In this document: piece by piece, positions 23,665 through 35,517 of the stretch
Position numbering within the stretch: the first letter of the stretch is position 1
How the letters are laid out: the number at the start of each line of letters is the position of its first letter
NCBI GenBank assembly: GCA_037577475.1
Contig: CM075201.1
Span: 11,265,501-11,329,500, forward strand
From: Chaunax sp. Z400
Taxonomy: Eukaryota; Chordata; Actinopteri; Lophiiformes; Chaunacidae
Direction of reading: 5' to 3'
DNA length: 64,000 nt
Made by a program: the position numbers and the translations under genes
Notes under the pieces: model-generated
Databases searched by the model: none
Seen by the model: only the letters and a program-made list of their open reading frames with translations
What the model was told of the DNA's origin: nothing

Positions 23665-26600
23665 TAATCTTTAAAGAGATACAAGACCCTACTAATGGAA
23701 AAGACAAAGGATATTATGAAGCCACAACAATCTCCAGAAGTGAGTGTATTTTTTAATCACAGTTTGTATTTTGTATCTTCTGCCTGTGTGCCTGTGTTTG
23801 AGTGTAAGCAACACTCAGATCATTTGTCTAATATTCATACATGTTTTTATTTGTAGAGCGAGGATTTGACAAGCTCGGAAGAAGAAGATCTGGAGACAGA
23901 GGAAGATATGTGTAACAGCCAGGAGGAGACAGAGAGTGAAGAGGAGTCTACTGACTTTAAACCTGGTGCTCTGTCGCCTATGGAGTTCCTCCTTAAGTTC
24001 TGCACTGAAGAAGGTACACAGGGATGAGGGAGGTTTATGAACTGTATTTAGTTGGAGGCAGGGACATGATTGACTCTTTGTTCCTACATTATCCAGAACT
24101 AGAAATGTATAAACTCTCCAAGCACAGGTAAATTTTACCAGCAGCTCATTGGTGGCAGGTGTGAAATCCTCAGCTTGATTGGTTTACACTGTCTGCTGAT
24201 TGATAATGGAGGATGATAGTAGTGGTATGGAGAACCTGCAGTGATAATGTAGTTGTATTTACTCTGTAGGTATTTACTATCACTACATAGATTCTGTATC
24301 CCCTCCAAACTAATATATCATTAGATTATATCATGTTTTGTTTTGGGGGTGCCTTAACGACTTGGTAAATCTTCTAGATGAAGCTAAAGTATTACATTTA
24401 CATTCGGCTTGTCTAATATCATGCACTCTTCTCTCTCATCAGAAATCCACTTCGGAGCCAGAGAGATTGGTATTGATCCTGATACTGAGCTACATCTCAT
24501 ATGGCTGGTCAGGGAATTCTTCTGTGCTCCTTTACCTCCTGATTGGGAGGAATGGTAAGTAAGGGGAGAGAAGCCTGGGAGTAGAGCTGTGTTAGCATAG
24601 ATAACAGTATTCAGTGATCATTTTAATCTGGAGCAGACTACTTGCTGTGGTTTTGTGGCACTAGATGTGTTCCTCTGGGTTTCTGTTACCTTTTGTTGAA
24701 GCTGAAAGTAGTTGTGAACAGTCGTGTTGATCCCTAGTGAGGCACCAAAGATACAAGCTGTCCCAGCAGCACTTTGATTTATCTGAGTGGGTTTGACAGT
24801 AATGTAGCGCAGGAGTGTTTGTGTCCTTTTAGCTAATCAGGGATGGAGGTCTGTGCAGAGCAACCACAACATCTTCCATTTGCCTAAATAGTGTCTCTTA
24901 GATTACACACTACTATACACTTTCTGGTTTTTGGAAGTGCTAAAGTGAGCCCCTGCTCTCTCCCCTTCTTTTCCCCCACAGCGAGGATAGCAGTGGTGAC
25001 ACATTTTATAAAAACATCTCGACTGGTGACATCACCCTGGATCGTCCCACAGAAAAGTTGTACCGCCAGCTGGTGATTCAGGAGCGTGCCCTGCATAAAG
25101 CCACTGCAGAAGGCATAGAGACGAACACGGAAGACGGTACCAAGAAAGAAAGTCAGGAGCCACTAAAGTCTCCAGAGGTGAGTTTTTGTTTTTTAGTCAC
25201 AGTTTGTATTTTGTATCTTCTGCCTGTGTGCCTGTGTTTGAGTGTAAGCAACACTCAGATCATTTGTCTAATATTCATACATGTTTTTATTTGTAGAGCG
25301 AGGATTTGACAAGCTCGGAAGAAGAAGATCTGGAGACAGAGGAGAATAATATGTGTAACAGCCAGGAGGAGACGGAGAGTGAAGAGGAGTCTACTGATGA
25401 TCTGTCAGCTATGGAGTTCCTCCTTGAGTACATCCCTTTAGAAGGTACACAGGGATGAGGGAGGTTTATGAACTGTATTTAGTTGGAGGCAGGGACATGA
25501 TTGACTCTTTGTTCCTACATTATCCAGAACTAGAAATGTATAAACTCTCCAAGCACAGGTAAATTTTACCAGCAGCTCATTGGTGGCAGGTGTGAAATCC
25601 TCAGCTTGATTGGTTTACACTGTCTGCTGATTGATAATGGAGGATGATAGTAGTGGTATGGAGAACCTGCAGTGATAATGTAGTTGTATTTACTCTGTAG
25701 GTATTTACTATCACTACATAAATTCTGTATCCCCTCCAAACTAATATATCATTAGATTATATCATGTTTTGTTTTGGGGGTGTTTTAACGACTTGGTAAA
25801 TCTTCTAGATGAAGCTAAAGTATTACATTTACATTCGGCTTGTCTAATATCATGCACTCTTCTCTCTCATCAGTGATCCACATCTATGCCAGACAGCTTG
25901 GTATTGATCTTGATACTGAGCCACATCTCATATGGCTGGTCAGGGAATGCTTCTGTGCTCCTTTACCTCCTGATTGGGAGGAATGGTAAGTAAGGGGAGA
26001 GAAGCCTGGGAGTAGAGCTGTGTTAGCATAGATAACAGTATTCAGTGATCATTTTAATCTGGAGCAGACTACTTGCTGTGGTTTTGTGGCACTAGATGTG
26101 TTCCTCTGGGTTTCTGTTACCTTTTGTTGAAGCTGAAAGTAGTTGTGAACAGTCGTGTTGATCCCTAGTGAGGCACCAAAGATACAAGCTGTCCCAGCAG
26201 CACTTTGATTTATCTGAGTGGGTTTGACAGTAATGTAGCGCAGGAGTGTTTGTGTCCTTTTAGCTAATCAGGGATGGAGGTCTGTGCAGAGCAACCACAA
26301 CATCTTCCATTTGCCTAAATAGTGTCTCTTAGATTACACACTACTATACACTTTCCGGTTTTTGGAAGTGCTAAAGTGAGCCCCTGCTCTCTCCCCTTCT
26401 TTTCCCCCACAGCGAGGATAGCAGTGGTGACACATTTTATAAAAACATCTCGACTGGTGACATCACCCTGGATCGTCCCACAGAAAAGTTGTACCGCCAG
26501 CTGGTGATTCAGGAGCGTGCCCTGCATAAAGCCACTGCAGAAGGCATAGAGACGAACACGGAAGACGGTACCAAGGAAGAAAGTCAGGAGCCACTAAAGT

Positions 26601-29600
26601 CTCCAGAGGTGAGTTTTTGTTTTTTAGTCACAGTTTGTATTTTGTATCTTCTGCCTGTGTGCCTGTGTTTGAGTGTAAGCAACACTCAGATCATTTGTCT
26701 AATATTCATACATGTTTTTATTTGTAGAGCGAGGATTTATATTATTATATAATAATATAAATATCAATTCAATTACCTCATCCAAACATACATATACGCG
26801 TATAATAATAATGATTTGAAAAATATATGTTTTTTCAGTTGTAGTTTAAATTTCTCTTTACTATTTTCTGATGTGATATAACTGGGGAGTGAATTCCAGA
26901 CATACATGGCTCTGAATATGACTGTTCGTTTGATAGCATTTGTCTTTACTTTTGGTGGTGTAAAATGACCTGCAGTGGCATGTCTAGTAATATAATTATG
27001 TTTATCTGTACTGAAGGATAAGTTCTGATACAAAATAAACGGGGTCTTAGTGACAGTAACGTTTCTAATAAATACTAATAATGAATAGATCAGTCTGTCC
27101 TTTACAAATAACCAGTTATGACTCTTATGCATTGCAACAACAAGCTGTTCATTAACAGCTGAAAACAAAAGTACCAACTGTATATTTGATCCCTTTTCAG
27201 GATTCAGAGACTCTTGAGATCCCCAAGGAGCGCCATCGATTTATCATTGGCAAAAATGGGAAGAAGCTTCAAGAGTTAGCGCTGAAGACGGCCACCACAA
27301 TCCAGATTCCTGGACCTGAAGACCCCAGCAACCAGATCAAAATCTCTGGTACCAAGGAGGGCATTGAGAAGGCAAAGCATGAGATCCTGTTGATCTCTGC
27401 TGAGCAGGTAACGTGAATCATGAGACAACCAGCTTATTTCTGAGGTACATCCCAGATACCACAGCTGTAGGATGAATTTCAATGTTTTCCTCTGACCTTC
27501 TTACCCTTAGGACAAACATGCTGTGTGGAGGGTGAATGTTGACAAGGTTTACCACCCATTTATCACCGGTGCCCACAACAAGGTGGTAGAAGAATTAATG
27601 CAGGAGACTGGTGCCTGCATTCATGTCCCTCCTCCACCCGTGAACAAGACAGAGATTGTCGTCTCTGGGACCAGGCAGCAGGTGGCCCTCGCTATGGCAA
27701 AGATCCAAGAGATTTTTGAAGACAAGGTACGCTAAAATCAAAGTTATCAGTTGGTGTTAGTGCTGATATAGATGATGTAGTCATGACGGAGGTTTGAACA
27801 AAATTCAATGTTGCTGATCTTCCCTTTGTATTGCAGAAGAAGAATACCACCACCATTGCAGTGGAGGTTCAGAAATCACAACACAAGTTTGTGATTGGCT
27901 CCAAGCGAAAGACCCTACAGGAGATCCTGGCCAAAACCGGTGTCTCCGTTGAGGTCCCACCTTTTGACAGCGGCTCAGAAACTGTCATCCTCCGAGGGGA
28001 GCCAGGCCATCTGGTTCAGGCCCTGACTGCAGTTTATGTCAAGGTGTGGTACATTTATCAAATGATCTTTGACATTTGACTTGCTACAAAAACTTTTTCT
28101 TCAGCTTATCTGGCTTTGATTTGACTTTTTTTTCTTTTGTGTTTTAGATTCAGGAGTGTCTGCCTGCTGCGAAGAATGTCATCATGGGATATAAGGCCAA
28201 CTGTGAGGTTGCACAAAACCGCATCACGGCCAATCAGAAGGAGCTGGTAAGGATATAAATCTCTTTAATGTTATATTTAAATTTAAATTTACATTTAGGT
28301 GTGTACTGTGTACTAAGGTCAGGCATTTCTGCTGAACTCTTTCTGGTGGTATTTTGAAGTGTCTGCTGTGTTTAGGATTCACATACACTGATGACAGTTA
28401 TCTTTGAGGTTACTTTTAAGGCCACCGTCATGATAACTTTGAATGAGGAGAGAACTTAATTATAAACTTTGCTAATGGTAGTTAATATCTACTCCCTCTA
28501 CAGGCGCTCAGGAACTTGACCATCACTGTGGATCCAAAGTATCACCCAAGAATCATCGGGCGCAAGGGTGAAACAATCAAAGCCATCTGCAGTGAGCATG
28601 GTGTCAACATCCGGTTCCCAGAAAGGATGGCTGAAAATCAGGTATGGCATTCCTGCAGAACTTGTTTCCTTGTTTTCCTTTAATTACACATCAAAATGGA
28701 TATAGTCAAACATTAGACCCTCATCAGCACAGCAGGTGGTGACAATGTCCCTTTTCATACATGACATTATAATGAGAACACACAGTGAAAGAGTTACCAA
28801 CAACTGTAGTCGTCATTATCATACAGATTATTATGGGAGAGTAAGAAATTGTTTTTTTTGTCCTTAAATTCACAATTTTTTCTTTGTCTTGAATTTGTTT
28901 CTCCACAGGATCAGATCGTTGTAACAGGTGATGAGACCAAAGCCGCCGCGGCACGAGATGCTATCCAGGCCATTGTGGATGAACTTGAAGATACGATCTC
29001 CAAGGACATCACCCTGGACAGCCGGGTTCATGCCCGTATTATCGGAGCCCGCGGCATTGGAATCTTCAGCATTCAAAATGAGTTTAAGGTGAGTCTGCAG
29101 AGAGGAAGGAGATCTTCCTGTCAGTGTAGCAAAACTACATAACAATTCACTTGCATTGTGTTTTGGAGCTTTCATTGTGTCTCCACTTACACCTTGTTAG
29201 CCCATTGTTATCTGACTACATAAATAATGTTTAGTTTTGGTAATACGATTTGTTAGTATCCAGTCCTTCATGTGGCTTGTTTTTATTTGTGTTTTTAGGT
29301 TGATATCAGGTTTCCCCGGCGAGGAGCTGCAGACCCGGACCTTGTGACGGTCACAGGTCGCTCCAAGCTGGTGAATGAAGCCATCGACCACCTCCTTAAC
29401 CTGGAGGACAAATACGTAAGTTGCTCCCCATGACAACTGTTAATATTTGCTGGAGGTATTACAACATTTGTTCTGTAATGTTTACAGTTTGCTCATTAGA
29501 TCTGATATACTGTATGTTCACTTCTGGCAGATGGAGGATGTTGAGATGAAGAAATAGCTGAAGCCCTTTATGTATAGCGCTGCTGCCAGGCATGAACAGC

Positions 29601-29833
29601 GTGGCTCTTCCAATGGCGTTGCGGTGAGGGAGGCTCAGAGGACCACTGCCAATCAGAAGGTGAGGATTTCCAACAAGCCTGACACTGTTTGAAATTAGAA
29701 TTGGTCACACCTTATTTTGTTAATCACCATTTTTTTCTACTTATAGGCCCCTGATATGAGTTGCACTGAGGAATTCCCCAGCCTTGGAGCCTCAGCAGCA
29801 ACCAACACCTCTCCCCTGGGACCCAAGCACTGA
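23665..29833 (+). CDS. CEP164-like / vigilin KH chimeric gene, copy A
   Basis: ATG is at 23695 (MEKTKDIMKPQQSPE, exon to 23739). Two modules of three exons follow. Module 1: acidic 23857-24013, helical 24443-24554, WW-like 24982-25177. Module 2: 25297-25444, 25874-25985, 26413-26608. The helical exon contains AREIGIDPDTELHLIWLVRE and APLPPDWEE; the WW-like exon has YRQLVIQERAL. Both match the CEP164 N-terminus, but the second WW Trp is replaced by Leu (ITLDRP). Vigilin exons then join in phase 0: 27201-27407 (KH1, IIGKNG), 27511-27726 (KH2), 27837-28043 (KH3), 28148-28246, 28504-28641 and 28909-29088 (KH13, KH14), 29299-29415 and 29531-29659. TAG at 29555-29557 ends a 718-codon frame. KH4 to KH12 are missing. 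Vigilin's usual tail (29747-29833, APDMSCTEEFPSLG) lies beyond the stop. Likely RNA-binding through the KH domains; the role of the chimera is unknown. Confidence 0.8.
23740..26738 (+). repeat. Tandem module array inside the chimeric gene, copy A
   Basis: A unit of about 1.43-1.44 kb (acidic exon, helical exon, WW-like exon and their introns) is present twice, and a third acidic exon begins at 26728. Intron pairs are almost identical: 24014-24442 against 25445-25873 differ at 3 of 429 positions. Every internal boundary keeps the same splice phase, so units can be added or lost without breaking the frame. Confidence 0.93.
26739..27180 (-). mobile_element. LINE reverse-transcriptase C-terminal fragment at the fusion point
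   Basis: The minus-strand frame (27177-26773) contains TPPKVKTNAIKRTVIFRAMY, VWNSLPSYI and FKLQLKKHIF, the pattern found at the C-terminus of fish LINE polyproteins ('...FrG..iWNsLP..i......FK..LKk.l'). It interrupts the third acidic exon of the module array after only about 11 bases (AGCGAGGATTT). It ends some 20 bases before vigilin exon KH1, so it spans the CEP164-like/vigilin junction. An intact element is not present. Confidence 0.72.
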
Positions 29834-29972
29834 GCTCCCTCTTGAGCTGGACTGACTGCTGACCTCTTCAGCTCTGAGAACGTCATCCTTCTCCTCCAGC
29901 AGATTCAGGACTCTTAAAGTGCCTTCACATCCTGAATTTGTTATCTTTTATATTTATCTGTTATATTTTATT

Positions 29973-29978
29973 AATAAA
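29973..29978 (+). other. Poly(A) signal of the chimeric gene
   Basis: AATAAA lies 140 bases after the ancestral vigilin stop (29831-29833), preceded by an AT-rich stretch. Copy B carries it at 63112-63117, followed there by a duplicated aaagtg unit. Confidence 0.6.
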
Positions 29979-29979
29979 A

Positions 29980-32311
29980 AAGTGAAAAACAACCTGACAT
30001 TTCATTGTGGTTTGAACTTTATAACCAAATTAAATGGTGGCCCTTATCTTAGTTAGTGTCTTCCAGTTGCTATGCAGATTGTTCTGCTCAGTAGCAACGG
30101 CCCTATTTCATCAGTCTTACAACTAGAAAGATACGAACCAGGAAGAGAAGAAACTTCGGTACATTTTTAATGGACAGCTGGATGTTTATTGTTCCTATGA
30201 AAACTCTTGGAACACCCCAACCCTCAGCTATTGTGATACCATTAAGAACTTGACAATTCTCCACAACAGTCATTGAGTGAGTTACATTATGGTCAAATAA
30301 AAAGTTTGCTTTTGTCGTAGGTCTAATAGTCACCAGAAAATGAAGCATTAACATGATTCCATTGACAAAAAAATGTTTGAGTAGCCATTTAGTTGCAGAG
30401 ATTTGTTTTATTACCAATATTTTCATTTAAAACTTTACATCAAACAGGGGTTTACTGCAAAAATCATATGAAAAAGAAAATACGTTTTTCTCAAAACACA
30501 ATACTCTTATAAAAGTTCAAAGTGTTGAGTTTGTTTAATTTTGGTACATTCGACATGTCTGTACATGTTTAACATTTGTTTGTGGCTATACTGAATTCAT
30601 ATAGCAGGATGAGAATCCTTTAATAATTCAATGAAAGATCATATAGTGTGATTATGAGATGAAATCACACACCAGAGATGTGTTTAAGGACACCTTTACA
30701 TTTTGCTGCCTTCTACCGCTGCTGAGAGACCATCTGTCTGAGTTTACATTCTAGTGAAATAATTATATTTAATACATGAGTCCTGATCCACCACTGACTC
30801 ATTATTTCCTCATTAATGAATGGCATGACTGTATTGGCTCAAAGTTGATTCATTGTTAATACAAACATGAAAATAAGCATACAACCATACATTTCCTAAT
30901 AAATGCATTACTCAACTTATTAAATGACTTTATTAGATTGTTTTTAACAGAATATATGGAACAAAAGGCAGTTTAAGCCTAGTTTTAATATGGGTGTATA
31001 ACACTAGGATGGATGTCATCTGATGTGATGTTTTTTAACGCTGCATGCTTTCCTGCAGCCTCAAGTTAATGCACCTCTACTCTGCTGGTTATTCATTATT
31101 TTCACACAGAGCTCAGCTTTAGTTGTCTACATATGTATGTTTCTGTGGAACATTCTCATGTTGAATGTGCTGAGATTTATGTCAGGACACAGAGTTGCGT
31201 TGTGAAGAAGTGCTGAGTCATGTCTGCCACCTAGTTGTTGTTAATGTTTACTACAGAAGCAGTGTAAAGGGGACCTGCTGTCTGAATGATGAATTCATGG
31301 ACAGAGAAGAAACATTTTTCACTGAATGAATACTTATTGTTTGTTGACATTCTATTTGAGTCACACTGTTTGTATTTAAACTGTGAAATACTAGTCTATG
31401 TGTCTATTCTTTGTCATTTGAGGGCTAAAATGACACATGATCCATGTATTGTGGGTCCAGTTATCATCTACCAGTGTCTCCAGTCCACCAGCTGTGGTGA
31501 TAAACTTTTAGGGTGTCATAGCAAACCCCCATGATGATGGCAGTGGGTGTGGATGAAATGATGCGATCAGATAGTCCTTTGGTCAATCAGCTGGCTGAAC
31601 GTCTCATTGGCTGAAGTTCTCCCCTCAACCTATACAAAGCACAAATACAGGATATGTTTAGTTGTTACTTGGAACAAAAATAAACCAGTATCACAACTTA
31701 CCTGGAGCTGTGATGTGTCAGCTGTTTTGATTGGTGTGGATTTCTGTTTTTGCATTATGTTAAATGTCTAAATTGAGTGAACATTGAGTTCTGACAACTT
31801 GTACAACATTGATTACTTTCAGTAACAGTAATGTAGCTTATAGCTGTCCTGAGTTACCCAGGCTTTTCACATGTAGGCCTACATAAACTATTTTAGTCTC
31901 TCTGCTTGCATGGAAAAAAAGACAGAGATTCAACTCATGTATTGTCTCCAAGCTTGAAAAGAAATTTTGAGATTTTAGTTTTTGTCCACGCCCCCTAATC
32001 CCAGTGATGGCCTAATGTTGAAGTGAATATCCAAAAGTTAGATATGGCATTGGAAACTAAAATGTTAGTCAGATCAATTATTTAATTAGCTTAATTATCA
32101 ACATTTCAGATCAATGGCAGAAATCCATTTGGAGCCTTCAGAACTGATTTTTTCTTAGACATTATTAGACATTATTACTGCCTTCCTCCACTAAATATCT
32201 CCTTTTTTAGGTAGTCAACTCTTCAAGGCATCACTTGACTTGTGAACTTTTCAGAGTCCACAAGAGCAAAACGTGGACAAGAAATGTTATGGCAGAAAAT
32301 GACAGATGGGT
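29980..32311. other. Non-coding 3' flank to the unit boundary
   Basis: No exon, RNA gene or named repeat recognised. Short frames (for example 30103-30426 on the minus strand, 31286-31534 on the plus strand) show no domain. Sequence up to about 30850 recurs at 63119-64000; the rest would lie beyond the window in copy B. Confidence 0.5.
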
Positions 32312-33284
32312 ATGTATATAAATGTATATCTGATATATGTAATGTATATCTGACATATATAAATGTATATCTGATATATGTAATGTATATCTGATATATA
32401 TAAATGTATATCTGATATATGTAATGTATATCTGATATATGTAATGTATATCTGATATATATAAATGTATATCTGATATATATAAATTTATATCTGATAT
32501 ATATAAATGTATATCTGATATATATAAATGCATATCTGAAATATATAAATGTATATCTGATATATATAAATGTATATCTGACATACTGTATATAAATGTA
32601 TATCTGATATATGTAATGTATATCTGATATATATAAATATATATCTGACATACTGTATATAAATGTATATCTGATATATGTAATGTATATCTGATATATG
32701 TAATGTATATCTGATATATATAAGTGTATATCTGATATATATAAATTTATATCTGATATATATAAATGTATATCTGACATACTGTATATAAATGTATATC
32801 TGACATACTGTATATAAATGTATATCTGATATATATAAATGCATATCTGATACATATAAATGTATATCTGACATATGTAATGTATATCTGATATATATAA
32901 ATGTATATGTGATATATATAAATTTATATCTGACATACTGTATATAAATGTATATCTGATATGTATAAATTTATATCTGATATATATAAATGTATATCTG
33001 ATATATATAAATGTATATCTGATATATATAAATTTATATCTGACATACTGTATATAAATGTATATCTGATATATATAAATTTATATCTGATATATATAAA
33101 TGTATATCTGATATATATAAATGTATATCTGATATATATAAATTTATATCTGACATACTGTATATAAATGTATTTCTGATATATATAAATGTATATCTGA
33201 TATATATAAATGTATATCTGATATATGTAAATGTAAATCTGATATATATAAATGTATATCTGATATATATAAATTTATATCTGA
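32312..33284. repeat. AT-rich minisatellite, complete copy at the A/B junction
   Basis: Same ~20-base unit family as at 1-764, here with its left edge visible after atggcagaaaatgacagatg. Almost 1 kb of array. The part from 32521 aligns base for base with position 1 onward, including unit-by-unit variants, so the array itself was duplicated together with the unit and has not been homogenised since. Confidence 0.95.
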
Positions 33285-34896
33285 TAAATTACAACAATTT
33301 CCAATCAAAGGAAGACTGTTTAAATAATCATTTGAAGAAACGTTATGACATATAGAGAATAAATATCTTAGGCAATACAAAATGTACAGAACATGTAGTG
33401 TTAGAGAAATTGTTAGGATTGAATAAAAAAAAGAACAGCATGAAAAGAGGAGAGTCACACTTTGATGTGGATTCAGGAAGAAAACAACTCAAGATTAGGA
33501 GGCATAAGGGGGTCTAGAGAGGCATGTTGTCAAAGAGTCTCTGACCCCACTAGATCTACCTTTGATTACTGCTATGACAGAGTACAACACCCTCTTATGC
33601 ATGAACAGCTCCAATATGAGCTGAAGTCATCAGTTTCAAAGTGTGTTTAGATATAGAGGCAAAGAAAAATCCTTGAGGCCTCAGATATGCTAAACGTGGT
33701 CCTGATTTTTCCCATAGAGAGAAAAATCAATGGCCGAACCACAACTAGATTCAAGGAGCAGATCTTTTCTTAAATCATTGATTTATGTGTGCTCTGGTTG
33801 TCTCATTCTTTATTGGGGCAGCATATTTCTCTCTTTTCAGTTATATCATAAATTAAAGCAAATGTTCTGGTTGTTATTCTAAATAAACATTAGTTTGTGT
33901 ATATGCATGTCTTTTTGAAATGATGTTTTTCTCACATTATGATTAATTAGCTTATATTATCTTTCTTGAAATAATAATGATGAAACCTAAGCTGAGTTTT
34001 AAATCTAATGTTATTAAGAATAACTCTGGCTGTCTGAAACGCGCTCTCTATCCACATTTCACTGTTACTGCAGGTTGACCAGATGTGACTCTAACGAAAT
34101 TATAAGAAAAAAAACAATTTCTGACAATTTGTGTCCGAGTGTGGATGAAAACTAAATCACGTATTTTTTGTACAGAAACATTGTGTCTGACATTCATAGT
34201 TCATTCATAGTCCTTCATAGTTCCAGTGGTTGCAGGTTTGTAGTGTTGAGTGTTGACAAAACAGTCAAATGCAAAAACAAGAAGCATGTAAAAAATATTT
34301 CCAAAAGTGTCCTTTGTTCCATGCAGAGCATGAACTTCCTCTTTTGATGGTACGTGTCATGGATATTAGGTTATAGTTTAAGAGGAAAAGAGAACATTAA
34401 CATGTTTATTTTTTCTAAAGGTTAGAGTTCACACAAAGCCTCATTATACTGCTGGACTTCATGTTCTTATATAATGTTATGTTAGGGATGTTAGGGACAC
34501 ATAAATCATCTCTTTTCCATCAGGTTACTGCTCCAGGGTGTCTGGTCAAGAAACAACTGAGGCTTATGATGTGTTGTATAAATCAGAAATGTGGAAATTT
34601 AAAGATCCGACACTGACAAAAACATTTGTTCATGTTGGATTTTTTGCTCAGAAACTGGTGCAGAAATTCAGTGCCATGATTTACCCCGACTGAATCATGA
34701 TCATGAATCAATATTCTAAATTCTTTTAAATTAAATTTACAAACAACAAAAGCAACATTATTATCTTTGAATATTTCATTTGAACTTTTAACACAGTAAA
34801 CAATTACACAGACAACGGCCATTAAGCATCAAACATAGAGTAAAGTGACAAAAAGAAGAACTGAGGATTTGTAGAGCTCCAAAGAATAGTCCTCAA

Positions 34897-35517
34897 ATGC
34901 TAGTTTACAACAATATCTGCAAACTGATCCACACGTCAGGGATGTCCTCTTTCTCCATTGCTATTTGTGCTTGCAATGGAGCCACTTGCAATGTTTATAA
35001 GAGATTCTCCATCTATTTGAGGCATGGGTCTAAAACTTCCAAACCTATGTTGGTATTAGGACAGTCTCAGCCACTGTCATGTTTCACACCCATATGGGGC
35101 AATAATAAGTTAATACCCAGTAGAGAAGATGCTAGTTTTAAGACATAGGCTAGCAAAAGAGTAAGCAGGATAATGGATCTATATAACAAAGGAAGGTTAA
35201 TGTCATTTACAGAAACACAAGAAAAGTATGACCTCCCTGCAACACACTTCTTTGAGTTCTTGCAAATGAGAAATTTTATTTCTGTTTCTCAAAACCATTC
35301 TCTAAACCAGCCACCCTTCTCATTGCTGGTAGACATTTCCATGAAATATGCTAATGGTACAGGACAGGTATCGCTGTTGTACAAATTGTTTGTAGATACG
35401 TTTTCTGAGTCATCAGAAGATAAACTGAAGTGCTGGAGGATGGATTTTCAGGAGGAAATTTCAAGAAAAGGAATAGTCAGAGGCGTGTTTGAAGGCTCAG
35501 ACATATACTGTATGTAA
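34897..35517 (+). mobile_element. L1-like LINE remnant, copy B
   Basis: Same 5'-truncated L1-type ORF2 C-terminus as at 2377-2997, with the same in-frame TAG. The shared lesion shows that it was already dead before the unit duplicated. Confidence 0.8.

Larger units (their letters stand above)
1..32520. repeat. Segmental tandem duplication, copy A
   Basis: First copy of a unit that repeats head-to-tail with an initial offset of 32520 bases. All coding fragments recur in copy B in the same order and strand. Offset steps seen: 32520 up to about 11.0 kb, 32029 after a 491-bp absence in B, about 32295 after a SINE in B, 32276 through the Tc1-like remnant, 32249 after a 27-bp deletion, and 33150 after a 901-bp duplication in B. 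The window begins inside the minisatellite, so the true unit edge is not visible. Confidence 0.97.

Noticed and set aside
24884..25096. Minus-strand frame repeated four or five times across the window (MQGTLLNHQLAVQ...)
   Set aside because: Antisense shadow of the WW-like exon; the plus strand has matching splice sites, phase and CEP164 similarity.
30103..30426. 107-codon minus-strand frame conserved in both copies
   Set aside because: Conservation only reflects the recent duplication; no domain, start context or splice evidence.
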